Shown: positions 8,281 through 16,607, counted from the stretch's first letter. The stretch: DNA of 42,385 nucleotides from Deltaproteobacteria bacterium (GCA_019311115.1 JAFDDB010000011.1:1-42385); one strand, 5' to 3'. Translations and numbers: made by a program. The notes: generated by a model from the sequence alone, not told the origin.

Positions 8281-9471
8281 TCAGGCGTCGAAGGCGAGCG
8301 GCAGCGCGCTCGCGCCGCGAACCAGGAACGAGCCGTGTCTCTCGACGCGCGAGTCGCCGGGGCGCAGCTTGGCCAGCCGGCCCAGCACCGACTCGAGCGC
8401 CACCCGCGCCTCCAGGCGTGCCAGCGACGCGCCCAGGCAGAAGTGGTTGCCGAAGCCGAAACCCAGGTGGCCCTGCGTGTTGCGGTCGAGGTCGAAGCGG
8501 TCGGGATCGGGGAAGGTGTCGGGATCGCGGTTCGCCGCGGCCAGCAGCACGATCACCATGGCGCGGGCGGGAAGCGCCTCGCCCCCGAGCTCCGTCTCGC
8601 GGGTCGTGAGCCGCATCACCATCTGCACGGGCGGGTCCCAGCGCACGGTCTCCTCGATCAGGCGCGGGACGAGTGACAGGTCGGCGCACACGCGCTCGAG
8701 CGCGTCGGGGTGCGCAAGCAGTGCGAGCACGGCGTTTCCGATCAGGTTCATCGTCGTCTCGGAGCCCGCCGCCAGCAGCAGCGACGCAAACGCGAAGACC
8801 TGGTCGGGCGTCAGCACGCCGTCGCGCTCCTCGGCGTTGACCAGCACCGAGACCAGGTCGTCGCGCGGGGCGGCCCGGCGCTCCTCGATCACCTCGCGGA
8901 TGTACTGGCGGAACTCCGCGAAGTTCTGGCGGTGCTTCGGGTCGGAGCGGCTCTCGCCAGGTGAGGTCGACGCGACGATCAACGAGTTCGACCAGCGCTT
9001 GAAGTCGTCGCGCCTCTTCGGATCAAGTCCGAGGAGTTCCGCGATCATGGTCACCGGCAACGGCGCGGCCAGCTGCCCGATCAGTTCCACCTGGCCGGTG
9101 GACTCGAAGCGCTCGAACAGGTCCTCGACCACCTGGCGGATGCGCGGCTCGTAGCCGGCGATGCGGCCCGGCGTGAAGCCCCGGTTCACGATGCTCCGCT
9201 GCCGGGTGTGGACTGGCGGGTCCTGCCCGATCAGCGAGCCGCTGGTGGGCGCGATCTCGCCATCGCTCCCCGTGCGGGGCTGCGATCCACCCATGGCCTC
9301 GGACGAGAACACCTCGGGTGTCTTGAGCACCCGGGTCACGTCGGCGTAGCGACTCACGACCACGAAGCCGGTCGGGTGACGGTGAATCGGAGCCTCTCGG
9401 CGCAACCGGGCGTAGGTCGGATACGGATCGTCGAGGAACCCCGGGTCGGTCGGGTCGAAAGTCACGGCCAC
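8281..9471 (-). CDS. Cytochrome P450
   Basis: A 396-residue soluble bacterial P450. Its I-helix oxygen-activation motif is AGSETT (235-240), the ExxR pair is E274/R277, and the heme loop FGFGNHFCLG contains the proximal thiolate ligand C345. Length and the absence of an N-terminal anchor fit class I bacterial enzymes fed by ferredoxin and a reductase, neither of which is in the window. The substrate cannot be predicted; the ABC exporter downstream and PhyH, acyltransferase and LLM genes nearby suggest oxidation of a hydrophobic compound. The start is GTG at 9469-9471 with no ribosome-binding site; a -10-like TAGAAT ends 6 bases upstream, which would give a leaderless transcript. Confidence 0.95.
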   Translation of the reverse strand: MAVTFDPTDPGFLDDPYPTYARLRREAPIHRHPTGFVVVSRYADVTRVLKTPEVFSSEAMGGSQPRTGSDGEIAPTSGSLIGQDPPVHTRQRSIVNRGFTPGRIAGYEPRIRQVVEDLFERFESTGQVELIGQLAAPLPVTMIAELLGLDPKRRDDFKRWSNSLIVASTSPGESRSDPKHRQNFAEFRQYIREVIEERRAAPRDDLVSVLVNAEERDGVLTPDQVFAFASLLLAAGSETTMNLIGNAVLALLAHPDALERVCADLSLVPRLIEETVRWDPPVQMVMRLTTRETELGGEALPARAMVIVLLAAANRDPDTFPDPDRFDLDRNTQGHLGFGFGNHFCLGASLARLEARVALESVLGRLAKLRPGDSRVERHGSFLVRGASALPLAFDA

Positions 9472-9543
9472 GCGCGGATTCTACGCCAACCGGTCCGGGG
9501 TCCGCGAGGCCGGCCCCGGACCCTCTGTTAGAATTCGCGCCCG
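9472..9543. promoter_or_regulatory. Divergent promoter region with central inverted repeat
   Basis: This 72-base gap separates the P450 and acyltransferase genes. TAGAAT occurs on both strands: minus at 9478-9483 (6 bases before the P450 GTG) and plus at 9529-9534 (9 bases before the ATG). Between them lies a perfect 9-base inverted repeat, GGTCCGGGG at 9492-9500 and CCCCGGACC at 9514-9522, a candidate operator. Neither gene has a Shine-Dalgarno here, and no -35 consensus is visible. Confidence 0.4.
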
Positions 9544-10710
9544 ATGCCTGAAGCCGGAACCCCAGCCGCTCCCCCTCCCGGGACGGGACGAGAGAAGGGC
9601 GGGAGGGGACGCGAGACGGCGCTCGACGGGCTGCGGGGCCTGGCCGCCACCGTCGTAGTCATCCGCCACGCCTTCAACGCCGTGACGATCGATCCCGAGC
9701 TGCGGCGGCAGGTTCTCGAGAGCCCGCTGGCGCTGTTCCTGAACGCGCAGGGCGCCGTGCAGCTCTTCTTCGTATTGAGCGGCTACGTGCTCGCGATGTC
9801 GCTCGCAGGCGGACTCGGTGGCGCGGCGGTGCCTCGCTTCTTCGTGCGGCGCGTCTTCCGCATCCACCCGCCCTACGTGTTCGCGGTGCTCTTCGCCTGG
9901 TGCGCCAGCTTCTTCTACCTGCAGACCGGGGCGGGAGCGGGACTCACCCCGTGGCTCCGCGAGTCGGCCGCCGTGCACATCGGCGTGGGCGAGCTGGCGC
10001 TGGCGCTGCTGTTCCCGGGCGAAGCGTCGGGGCAGCTCACGGTGGGCTGGACGCTCCGCGTGGAGCTGATCTTCTCGTTCCTGCTGCCGCTGCTCGTGCT
10101 GATCGCGGTGCGCACGCACGCGTGGGTGCTCCTCGTCGTCGCGCTGCTGGGGCTGTGGCTGCCGCTGAGCCTCAACGTCGCCTGGTACGGCATCGACTTC
10201 GCGCTGGGCGTGCTGGCGTACCTGCACCGCGAGCGGCTGGTGGGGCTCGTGCGGGCGCTTCCCGCGCCGGCCGCCGCGGCCGCCGGCATCGGCGCGCTGG
10301 CGCTGCTCTGCTCGCCGATGCTGCTGGGCTGGCACTCGGGCGTCCTGGGCGTGCTCGCCTCGGGCTTCGACCCTCTCTCGATCGTGCTGATGGCCGCCGG
10401 CTCCTTCGCGCTGATCGTGGTCGTGCTGGCGCGGCCCGGCGCCGGCCGCGTGCTCTCCATCCCGCCGATCCGCTTCCTCGGCCGCGTGTCGTTCAGCCTC
10501 TACCTGCTGCACCACACCATCCTGCTGCTGATCGCGCCGATCACCTCGCGGCCCGTGAACTTCTTCGTGCTGATGCCGCTGCTGCTCGCGCTGTCCCTGG
10601 TTGCGGCCGAGCTGTCCTACCGGTTCGTGGAGCGGCCGTCGATCGCCCTCGGCCGGCACCTCTCGCACCGCCTCCGACGCGGGGGCGGAGGCGGGACGGC
10701 GAGCGGCTGA
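9544..10710 (+). CDS. Acyltransferase family 3 integral membrane protein (OafA/YrhL-like)
   Basis: A 388-residue polytopic membrane protein of the AT3 family. A basic, Pro-rich N-terminus precedes TALDGLRGLAATVVVIRHAF, seen here as LDGLRGLAA and VVVIRHAF; this contains the LDGLRG signature and the conserved histidine of the RH motif. About ten hydrophobic segments follow, with the FFVRRVFRIHPPY motif (R-x10-P region), GWTLRVEL near residue 162 and the C-terminal FLGRVSFSLYLLHH. The family transfers acyl groups from the cytoplasm to sugars, peptidoglycan, lipids or small molecules; the acceptor here is unknown. Its TGA abuts the opposing stop so that TGATCA serves both strands. Confidence 0.9.
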   Translation: MPEAGTPAAPPPGTGREKGGRGRETALDGLRGLAATVVVIRHAFNAVTIDPELRRQVLESPLALFLNAQGAVQLFFVLSGYVLAMSLAGGLGGAAVPRFFVRRVFRIHPPYVFAVLFAWCASFFYLQTGAGAGLTPWLRESAAVHIGVGELALALLFPGEASGQLTVGWTLRVELIFSFLLPLLVLIAVRTHAWVLLVVALLGLWLPLSLNVAWYGIDFALGVLAYLHRERLVGLVRALPAPAAAAAGIGALALLCSPMLLGWHSGVLGVLASGFDPLSIVLMAAGSFALIVVVLARPGAGRVLSIPPIRFLGRVSFSLYLLHHTILLLIAPITSRPVNFFVLMPLLLALSLVAAELSYRFVERPSIALGRHLSHRLRRGGGGGTASG

Positions 10711-11547
10711 TCAGGCTCGCGCGCGGGCCAGGTGCTCGCGCACGGCCTCGAGCCAGGCGCCGGCGTTCTCGAGCTGGGGGCTGTGCGCGGCGCCGGGGAT
10801 CGTCACGCGGCGCACGTCGGGCAGGCCCGCCTCGAGCGCGTCGGCGGCTTCGAGCAGACCCACGTCCTGCTCGCCCACCATCACCAGCGACGGGCAGCGG
10901 ATCTCGTGCAGGCGCGCCTCGACGGCGCGGCTCTCGGCCAGCGCCGCGCCCAGCGTCGTGAACGCGACCGGGTCCATCTGCTCGAGCTTGCGCTCGACGC
11001 GCGCCCAGAAGCGCTCGCTCCCCATCTCGCGCTCGCAGCGCGCCGCCGCCTCAGGGCGGTCCGGGTCGGAGCCGGCGCGCGCGCGCATGACCTTGAACAG
11101 CGCCCCCATTCCGCCGGCGCGGACCAGCTTGGCACCGGCTTCGCGCACGCGGCCCGGCATGCGCATGGGGCTCGCCGACGTGTCCATGGCGATCAGCGAC
11201 AGCACGCGCTCGGGGTGGGCGAGCGCAAAGCGCAGCGCCACCACGCCACCCATCGAGTGGCCGAGCAGGTCGCAGCGCTCCACACCGATCGCGTCGAGCA
11301 CCGCGGCCAGGTCGTCGACGAGCGCGTCGAAGCTGTACGCGGCCGGGTCACCGGAGTTCGTAGTGCCGCCGTGGCCGCGCTGGTCAACCGCGATCGTTCG
11401 GCCGAGCGGCGCCAGCTCGGGCAGCCGTTCGCGCCAGTCGTCGCGAGAGCCGGTGAACCCGTGCACCAGCACGAGGGGCCGGTCGCCCTGCCCGGTCTCC
11501 TCGACCTCGACCTCGATGTCTCGTACTGCGATGCGTTGCACGCTCAT
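10711..11547 (-). CDS. Alpha/beta-fold hydrolase
   Basis: A 278-residue alpha/beta hydrolase when started at the ATG 11545-11547. The oxyanion-hole HGF motif is at residues 29-31, the nucleophile elbow GHSMG gives Ser98, an acidic residue follows in MVGEQDVG (about 230), and the catalytic histidine lies in GAAHSPQLEN near the end, so the triad is complete. A four-helix cap occupies about residues 125-205. The start overlaps the PhyH stop as ATGA, so it is translated after the dioxygenase; a longer frame without the fold's start was rejected. Ester, lactone or dehalogenase-type hydrolysis are all possible. The coupling suggests it acts on the product or precursor of the PhyH enzyme. Confidence 0.9.
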   Translation of the reverse strand: MSVQRIAVRDIEVEVEETGQGDRPLVLVHGFTGSRDDWRERLPELAPLGRTIAVDQRGHGGTTNSGDPAAYSFDALVDDLAAVLDAIGVERCDLLGHSMGGVVALRFALAHPERVLSLIAMDTSASPMRMPGRVREAGAKLVRAGGMGALFKVMRARAGSDPDRPEAAARCEREMGSERFWARVERKLEQMDPVAFTTLGAALAESRAVEARLHEIRCPSLVMVGEQDVGLLEAADALEAGLPDVRRVTIPGAAHSPQLENAGAWLEAVREHLARARA

Positions 11548-12371
11548 GCACGGGGCTCCTTGCCGTTGCGAAGTACGTAGAACTGGCGCTCGGGAGCGTC
11601 GGCGGGGACGCGTTCGAGCGCGCCCGACTCGCCCGGCTTCAGGATCACCGCGCCGTCGGGGGCGAACTGGACGATGTAGGCCCTGCGCACGCCGTCGGTT
11701 CTGTTGGGTCCGGTGGCGTGCGGGGTGAGCGACGAGAACACGACGACGCTCCCCGCGCGCGCCGGCACGGCGACCGCGTCCGGCGCCTCTTCGACGCACA
11801 CGAAGCCCAGGTCCGACGTGCGGTGGGCCAGCGTGCCCCGGCGGTGCAGCCCGGGGATCACCCACGGACAGCCGTTCTCGACGGTGGCGTCGTCGAGCGC
11901 GACCCAGCAGGTCAGGTACTGCTGGGGCTCGATGAAGGTGTAGCCGTTGTCCTGGTGCCAGGGGAACGGATCGACCGCGCCCGGCTTCTTGTAAACGGCC
12001 TGGTCCCAGTACAGCCGGACGTCGGGGCCGATCAGGTCGTGGACCAGGTCCTGGAAGACCGGCCCGGAGCAGAAGCTGCGCAGGACCGGGGAACGGCTCA
12101 CGAGATGCGTCGTGAAGGTGATCTCGTTGGAGCGCGCGATGAACAGGCGACGGCCCTCCTGCTGGCTCAGGAACGCCTCGACGCGCGCCTCCCAGGGCTC
12201 GATCTCGGCGGCCACGCGGGCGACCTCGTCGGGGTCGAAGGCGTCCTCGAGCAGGAAGAACCCGCGCTCGTCGTAGGCGCGCACCTGCTCGGGCGTCGCG
12301 CGCCGGAAGGGCCCCGGGTGGTCGTGCCACTCGAAGCCGGAGTTCAGCTCGTGGAGGCGGGCGGCGTGCAT
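11544..12371 (-). CDS. Phytanoyl-CoA dioxygenase (PhyH) family protein
   Basis: A 275-residue Fe(II)/2-oxoglutarate-dependent oxygenase of the PhyH family. The iron facial triad is visible: H139 and D141 in PWHQDNGY, and the distal H218 in LTPHATGPNRT; R229 or R230 in GVRRAYIVQF would bind 2-oxoglutarate. The N-terminal FFLLEDAFDPDEV segment is typical. The family hydroxylates CoA esters and many secondary metabolites, so the substrate is open. It is coupled to the downstream alpha/beta hydrolase by a 4-base overlap. The gap to the next gene downstream of the pair holds no obvious terminator. Confidence 0.92.
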   Translation of the reverse strand: MHAARLHELNSGFEWHDHPGPFRRATPEQVRAYDERGFFLLEDAFDPDEVARVAAEIEPWEARVEAFLSQQEGRRLFIARSNEITFTTHLVSRSPVLRSFCSGPVFQDLVHDLIGPDVRLYWDQAVYKKPGAVDPFPWHQDNGYTFIEPQQYLTCWVALDDATVENGCPWVIPGLHRRGTLAHRTSDLGFVCVEEAPDAVAVPARAGSVVVFSSLTPHATGPNRTDGVRRAYIVQFAPDGAVILKPGESGALERVPADAPERQFYVLRNGKEPRA

Positions 12372-12425
12372 GGCGCCGGATTCTACCCCAGCCCCACGGC
12401 CCGGCGGACCCTCGGCGAAGCGCTC

Positions 12426-12929
12426 CTAGTCCGTGACCTCGAACGTGTCGAGCGCCAGCCAGATGTCGCCGGCGTCGTCGGGCACGGGCCAGCCCTGCGC
12501 GCGGACCGTCTTGCCCAACTGCTCGGCGAGCGCCTCGGCGGCCTTTCCGGGCGAGACCATGTAGTCGCGATCGGGCGCCTCGATCGCCAGCTGGGTCACC
12601 TGGCTGTCATCCGCGACGTAGAACTCGAAGACCAGGCCGCGGACCTCGACGAGGTCGTCCTCGTCCATGTCGGCGGGCGGCGGATCCTTCTTGTCGGCGG
12701 CCTCGGCGTCCTCTTCGTCCTCGTCGTAGTCGTCCCGCTCGGAGGCGCCCTCCTCTCCGCTGGCGGACTCCTCGCCGTCGGCAGCGTCCTCCTCGTCGGC
12801 GGCGTTCCGGTCGGACCCGGAGGGTGACTCCTCGGCCGTCTCCGTGGGGTCGAGCGGCTCGGCGGCCCGGGCGGACCCCGGCTCGGTCCAGAGCGCTACA
12901 GCCAGCAGTGCGAGAAACAGCGTCTTCAT
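12426..12929 (-). CDS. Acidic exported protein of unknown function
   Basis: A 167-residue protein starting at ATG 12927-12929 with AAGGGG about 9 bases upstream. Residues 1-23 form a signal peptide (MKTLFLALLAVALW, cleavage near ARAAE). Residues about 25-92 are low-complexity and extremely rich in Asp, Glu, Ser and Ala. The C-terminal 70 residues look folded, beginning DLVEVRGLVFEFYV and ending with a WLALDTFEVTD strand. I recognise no family. The acidic linker suggests a flexible spacer that carries the small domain outside the membrane. It is divergent from a very basic histone-like gene; any interaction would need that protein to be extracytoplasmic, which its sequence does not support. 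Confidence 0.7.
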   Translation of the reverse strand: MKTLFLALLAVALWTEPGSARAAEPLDPTETAEESPSGSDRNAADEEDAADGEESASGEEGASERDDYDEDEEDAEAADKKDPPPADMDEDDLVEVRGLVFEFYVADDSQVTQLAIEAPDRDYMVSPGKAAEALAEQLGKTVRAQGWPVPDDAGDIWLALDTFEVTD

Positions 12930-12970
12930 GGTCGTCGTCCCCTTCACCCGACGTATCGGCCCCGAGCGAC

Positions 12971-12999
12971 CCGGCTTTGAGCGCCCCGGTTTCGAGCGC
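12971..12999. repeat. Imperfect 15-bp-period direct repeat in divergent intergenic region
   Basis: CCGGCTTTGAGCGC (12971-12984) recurs as CCGGTTTCGAGCGC (12986-12999), with 2 of 14 positions changed. It lies between the acidic exported protein and the histone-like gene, so it could be a tandem operator or simply slippage. Confidence 0.5.
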
Positions 13000-13030
13000 G
13001 CGGAAGCCTTCCCCCGGCGGAGAGCGCTGC

Positions 13031-13036
13031 TATAGT
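13031..13036 (+). promoter_or_regulatory. Candidate -10 element for the histone-like gene
   Basis: TATAGT matches the -10 consensus at five of six bases and stands out in GC-rich sequence. It would put the start of transcription about 30 bases before the ATG. The -35 region has no good match. Confidence 0.4.
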
Positions 13037-13072
13037 CCGCGTCCCGAAACAGCCGGATCCGCGGGGGGACAC

Positions 13073-13354
13073 ATGGCAGCGCGAAAGAAGAAGACGACGG
13101 CGAAGAAGAAGAAGGCTGGGACGGCCCGCAAGTCCGCGTCGAGAAAGTCCACGACCCGGAAGAGCGCTCGCAAGAGCCCGGCACGCAAGACCGCTGCTGC
13201 CAAGAAGGGCGCCTCGCGCAAGACCGCCGCTTCCAAGAAGGGCGCCGCGCGCAAGACCGCCGCTCCGGCGAAGTCGGCCGCAAAGTCGGCCGCGCCCCTC
13301 GACCCGATCCGCGCCGCCCTCGCGCGGCGGCGTCAGAGCATGCTCACGCGTTAG
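13073..13354 (+). CDS. Histone H1-like, Lys/Arg/Ala-rich small basic protein
   Basis: A 93-residue, strongly basic protein started at ATG 13073-13075, preceded by a G-rich GGGGGGAC Shine-Dalgarno. Nearly all of residues 1-70 is Lys, Arg, Ala, Ser and Thr in degenerate repeats of the type K-K-G-A-x-R-K-T-A, like the C-terminal tail of histone H1 and bacterial HC1/AlgP-type proteins. A different C-terminal piece, PLDPIRAALARRR, resembles a short amphipathic helix. It most likely binds DNA without sequence specificity and is disordered. Low complexity makes family assignment weak. Its last 11 bases overlap the convergent merR gene. RNA binding is a reasonable alternative. Confidence 0.75.
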   Translation: MAARKKKTTAKKKKAGTARKSASRKSTTRKSARKSPARKTAAAKKGASRKTAASKKGAARKTAAPAKSAAKSAAPLDPIRAALARRRQSMLTR

Positions 13355-13712
13355 CTGCGGGGCCGATCAGCGTCAGGACCTCTTCGAGCTCCTCGCGGAT
13401 TGCCGCCAGCGTGGCGGGAGGCGGTGCGGGCACCGACTGGCGTGCCTCTTCGCGGATCAGCTCCGACAGGCGCTTGCGCGCGCCCTTGATCGTGAAGCCC
13501 TGCTCGTAGAGCAGCTTCTTGATCATCAGGATCGTCTCGATGTCGCGGCGCCGGTACATGCGCTGCTTGGAGCGCGACTTCGGCGGCGACATGACCTTGA
13601 ACTCGGACTCCCAGAACCGGAGCACGTATGGCTTGACGCGGGTGATCCGCGCGACCTCCCCGATCCGGAAGTAGGTCTTGTCGGGAATCCCCTCGAACTC
13701 GGACTGCTCCAT
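13344..13712 (-). CDS. MerR-family transcriptional regulator at end of pheST-ihfA cluster
   Basis: A 122-residue protein with a MerR winged helix-turn-helix at about residues 14-82: YFRIGEVARITRV, YVLRFWESEF, and the wing PPKSRSKQRMYRRRDIETI, here noted as KSRSKQRMYRRRD. A basic helical stretch (GFTIKGARKRLSEL) and a short coiled tail follow. There is no effector domain and no metal-binding cysteine cluster, so it may dimerise through the short helix and respond to protein or not at all. A gene of this type beside ihfA is common in deltaproteobacteria. It lies 123 bases after ihfA, with a TACGAT -10-like hexamer in the gap, so it may also have its own promoter. Confidence 0.88.
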   Translation of the reverse strand: MEQSEFEGIPDKTYFRIGEVARITRVKPYVLRFWESEFKVMSPPKSRSKQRMYRRRDIETILMIKKLLYEQGFTIKGARKRLSELIREEARQSVPAPPPATLAAIREELEEVLTLIGPAANA

Positions 13713-13835
13713 CTCCCACCCCCGTGAGTTCCGCCGTAGGTTCCGCGGTGAGCTGGCATCGTAGCGCGGCCCCGGGCGCGGCGCGCCACGAAGCTCGCGG
13801 AAATCCGCCGCGAACCTGCCGGGCTTGCGGGCCCG

Positions 13836-14126
13836 CTACTCCGCGGGCATGTCGTCGTTGAGCAGGTTCTTCAGCACCAGGCTCGGCTTGAACGTCAGGA
13901 CCCGCCGCGCCGCGAGCTGGATCTCCTCGCCGGTCTGCGGATTGCGGCCCTTCCGCGCGTTCTTCTCGCGCACGATGAAGTTGCCGAAGCCCGAGAACTT
14001 GACCTTCTCCCCTTCGACGAGAGCCTCCTTGATGACCTCGAACACCGTCTCCACCAGCTCGGCGGACTCCTTCTTGGAGAACCCGACCCGCTCGTAGATC
14101 ATCTCGACGATATCGGCCTTGGTCAT
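13836..14126 (-). CDS. ihfA: Integration host factor subunit alpha
   Basis: A 96-residue HU/IHF-family DNA-bending protein. The family signature GFGNFIVREKNARKGRNPQTG is present, cut here as GFGNFIVREKNARKGRNPQT (residues 46-65), containing the beta-arm with its intercalating-proline region. The N-terminal helix MTKADIVEMIYERVGFSKKE is usual for the alpha subunit, as is the position directly downstream of pheT. A purine-rich ribosome-binding site lies just before the ATG. IHF-alpha normally pairs with IhfB, which is not in the window; an HU-like homodimer cannot be excluded. Confidence 0.93.
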   Translation of the reverse strand: MTKADIVEMIYERVGFSKKESAELVETVFEVIKEALVEGEKVKFSGFGNFIVREKNARKGRNPQTGEEIQLAARRVLTFKPSLVLKNLLNDDMPAE

Positions 14127-14192
14127 TTCCCCCTCCCCTTCGTGTCTCTGGTCCCTCTGATCACTCTGGTCACCCTGCTCGAAGCCATGCAG

Positions 14193-16607
14193 TCAACGGC
14201 GCTCTGCGCCGAAGCGGTGGACCAGCATCCTGCTCACGCGGTCGGTCATCTTGGTGACTTCGGCGTCCGTCAAGGTGCGGTCGGATCGCTGGAAGACCAG
14301 CCTGAATCCCAGGCCCACCTTTCCCTCGGGCACTCCCTGTCCCTCGTACCGGTCGAAGAGACGCGCCTCGGCCAGCGCGGCCCCACCCTGCTTGCGGATC
14401 GCGTCGAGCACGTCGCCCGCCGGCTGCGCGCGGTCGAGCAGCACGGCCAGGTCGCGGCGGACGGCGGGCTGGCGCGAGATTTCGCGGATCTCGAGGCGCT
14501 GGGTTCGGACTTTCACCAGGCTCGTCAGGTCCAGCGAGAAGACCGCCACGGGCGGGCCGATCCCGAAGCGCGAGGCGGTCTCGGGGTGCACCTCTCCGAG
14601 CGAGCCGATCGCCTGCCCGGCGTGGACGACTCGCGCCGAGGCGCCGGGGTGCAGGAACGGGTCCGCACCGCCCGGCACGGCCTCGAACGAGGCCGGAGTT
14701 CCGAGATCGTCGAGAAGCCGCTCGACGATGCCCTTGGCCTCGAAGAAGAGCTCGGGCGGATCGGCCGGATCCCAGATGCTGCTGCGCTCGCCGCGCACCA
14801 CCAGGCCCGCCACGCAGAGCGGCTCGTCGGGAAGCTCTCCATCTCCCCGGCGCAGGAACACCGGCGACAGCTCGAAGATCCGGATCTGGTCGAGTTGGCG
14901 CGCCAGGTTGTGCTGTGCGCAGCGCAGCAGCGACGGCACCAGCGTCGGCCGCAGCAGCGCCTCGCCGTCGACGATCGGGTTCAGCGTTCGCACCACGGCG
15001 CGGCGCGGGTCGTCCCCGGGCAGTCGCAGGGCGTCGAGGTCGGCCTCTCCGATCCAGGGCAGCACGCGGATCTCGGTCAGGCCCAGGCCCCGCAGCGCAT
15101 CGCGCGCCCGCTCCGCGATCCGGATGCGCGGCGGCTGCTCGACGGGCTCGAGCGCCCCGACCGGCATGCTGGTGGGAATGCGGTCGTAGCCGTAGATGCG
15201 CGCGACCTCCTCGATCAGGTCCGCGGGGATGGCCAGGTCGTTGCGGTAGCTCGGGATCCGGCAGACCAGCTCGCCCGTGGCGTCGGGCTCGGACTGGATG
15301 TCCACTCGCGCCAGCAGCTCGATCACCTGGTCGGGCGAGAGGCGCGTGCCGAGCAGGCGATTGGCGTGCTCGGGGTGCATGCGCACCTCTTCGACGAACG
15401 GGAACCCGCTCCCGCGGGCCTCGACGACTCCCTGCGACACGGTCCCCCCGGCCAGCTCCGAGATCAGCCGCGCGGCGCGATCGGCCGCGCGGCGGATGCC
15501 GTCGCGGTCCACGCCGCGCTCGAAGCGATACGAGGCCTCGGTCCGCAGCCCGAGCCGCCGGGCGGTGCGGCGCACGCGCACGGGAGCGAAGTGCGCCGAC
15601 TCGATCAGGATGTCGGTGGTGTGGTCGCGGACCTCCGTGTCCGCGCCGCCCATCACGCCCGCGATCGCTATGGCGCGCTCGGCGTCGGCGATCACCAGGT
15701 CGTCGGGCGACAGCTCGCGGGTCTCGCCGTCGAGCGTGTCGATCTTCTCGCCGGCGCTCGCACTGCGCACGCGGATCTCGCCGCCCCGCAGCGTGGACAG
15801 GTCGAAGGCGTGCAGCGGCTGGCCGAGCTCGAGCAGGACGTAGTTGGTGACATCGACGACGACGTTGATCGGCCGCAGCCCCGCGGCCTCGAGCCGCGCC
15901 TGCATCCAGTCGGGTGACGGTCCCATGCGGATCCCGCGCACGACGCGTCCCACGTAGGCGAAGCAGCCGTCGGCGTCCTGGATCGAGATCGTGATGTCGT
16001 CGGCCGCCGCGCGCGTCGACTCCGAAGGCTCGGTCTCGGGAAGACGCAGCTCGCCGCCGAACTGCGCGCGCGTCTCGCGCGCCATGCCGAGCAGCGAGAT
16101 CCAGTCCCCACGGTTGGGCGTGATCTCGACGTCGAGGACGACCTCGCCCCCGTCGAGCACGCGGTCGAGCGGCTCGCCGACGGGCGCGCCCGCGTCGAGC
16201 ACGAGGATGCCGTCGTGCTCGTCGCCGAGACCTAGCTCCCGCGCCGAGCAGATCATGCCGTTCGAGGTGACACCGCGGATCTTCGACTTCTTGAGCTTCG
16301 TACCGTCGGGCAGCACGGTCCCGGAAACCGCGACGGCGACCTTCTGGTCCGCGGCCACGTTCGGCGCGCCGCAGACGATCTCGAGCGGATCGCCCTCGCC
16401 GATGTCGACGCGGCAGAACGAGAGCCGGTCGGCGTTCGGGTGGGGTCCGCGCTCGACCACCCGGCCCACGCGGATCGCCGACAGGTCCGGTCCGGTGCGC
16501 TCGACGCCCTCGATCTCGAGTCCGCCCACGGTGAGCCGCCGCTCGAGCTCCTCGCGCGACTCGGGCAGGTCCACCCACTCCGACAGCCAGCCGAGCGGCA
16601 CGCGCAT
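14193..16607 (-). CDS. pheT: Phenylalanine--tRNA ligase beta subunit
   Basis: An 804-residue protein, the usual length for PheT. It begins MRVPLGWLSEWV, with the EMAP/tRNA-binding domain following (about 40-150, GRVVERGPHPNADRLSFCRV, noted as HPNADRLSFCRVD), then the B3/B4 editing region, the B5 domain around 400-480 and a C-terminal ferredoxin-like anticodon-binding domain (about 710-800). With PheS it forms the cytoplasmic tetramer charging tRNA-Phe. The ATG is chosen because it overlaps the pheS stop by one base (TGATG) and gives the canonical N-terminus; the longer open frame extends into pheS. Confidence 0.97.
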   Translation of the reverse strand: MRVPLGWLSEWVDLPESREELERRLTVGGLEIEGVERTGPDLSAIRVGRVVERGPHPNADRLSFCRVDIGEGDPLEIVCGAPNVAADQKVAVAVSGTVLPDGTKLKKSKIRGVTSNGMICSARELGLGDEHDGILVLDAGAPVGEPLDRVLDGGEVVLDVEITPNRGDWISLLGMARETRAQFGGELRLPETEPSESTRAAADDITISIQDADGCFAYVGRVVRGIRMGPSPDWMQARLEAAGLRPINVVVDVTNYVLLELGQPLHAFDLSTLRGGEIRVRSASAGEKIDTLDGETRELSPDDLVIADAERAIAIAGVMGGADTEVRDHTTDILIESAHFAPVRVRRTARRLGLRTEASYRFERGVDRDGIRRAADRAARLISELAGGTVSQGVVEARGSGFPFVEEVRMHPEHANRLLGTRLSPDQVIELLARVDIQSEPDATGELVCRIPSYRNDLAIPADLIEEVARIYGYDRIPTSMPVGALEPVEQPPRIRIAERARDALRGLGLTEIRVLPWIGEADLDALRLPGDDPRRAVVRTLNPIVDGEALLRPTLVPSLLRCAQHNLARQLDQIRIFELSPVFLRRGDGELPDEPLCVAGLVVRGERSSIWDPADPPELFFEAKGIVERLLDDLGTPASFEAVPGGADPFLHPGASARVVHAGQAIGSLGEVHPETASRFGIGPPVAVFSLDLTSLVKVRTQRLEIREISRQPAVRRDLAVLLDRAQPAGDVLDAIRKQGGAALAEARLFDRYEGQGVPEGKVGLGFRLVFQRSDRTLTDAEVTKMTDRVSRMLVHRFGAERR

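Noticed and set aside
14170-16578. Minus-strand 802-codon frame overlapping pheT in another frame
   Set aside because: Arg/Gly/Ala-rich out-of-frame translation of pheT; the pheT frame has all synthetase domains.
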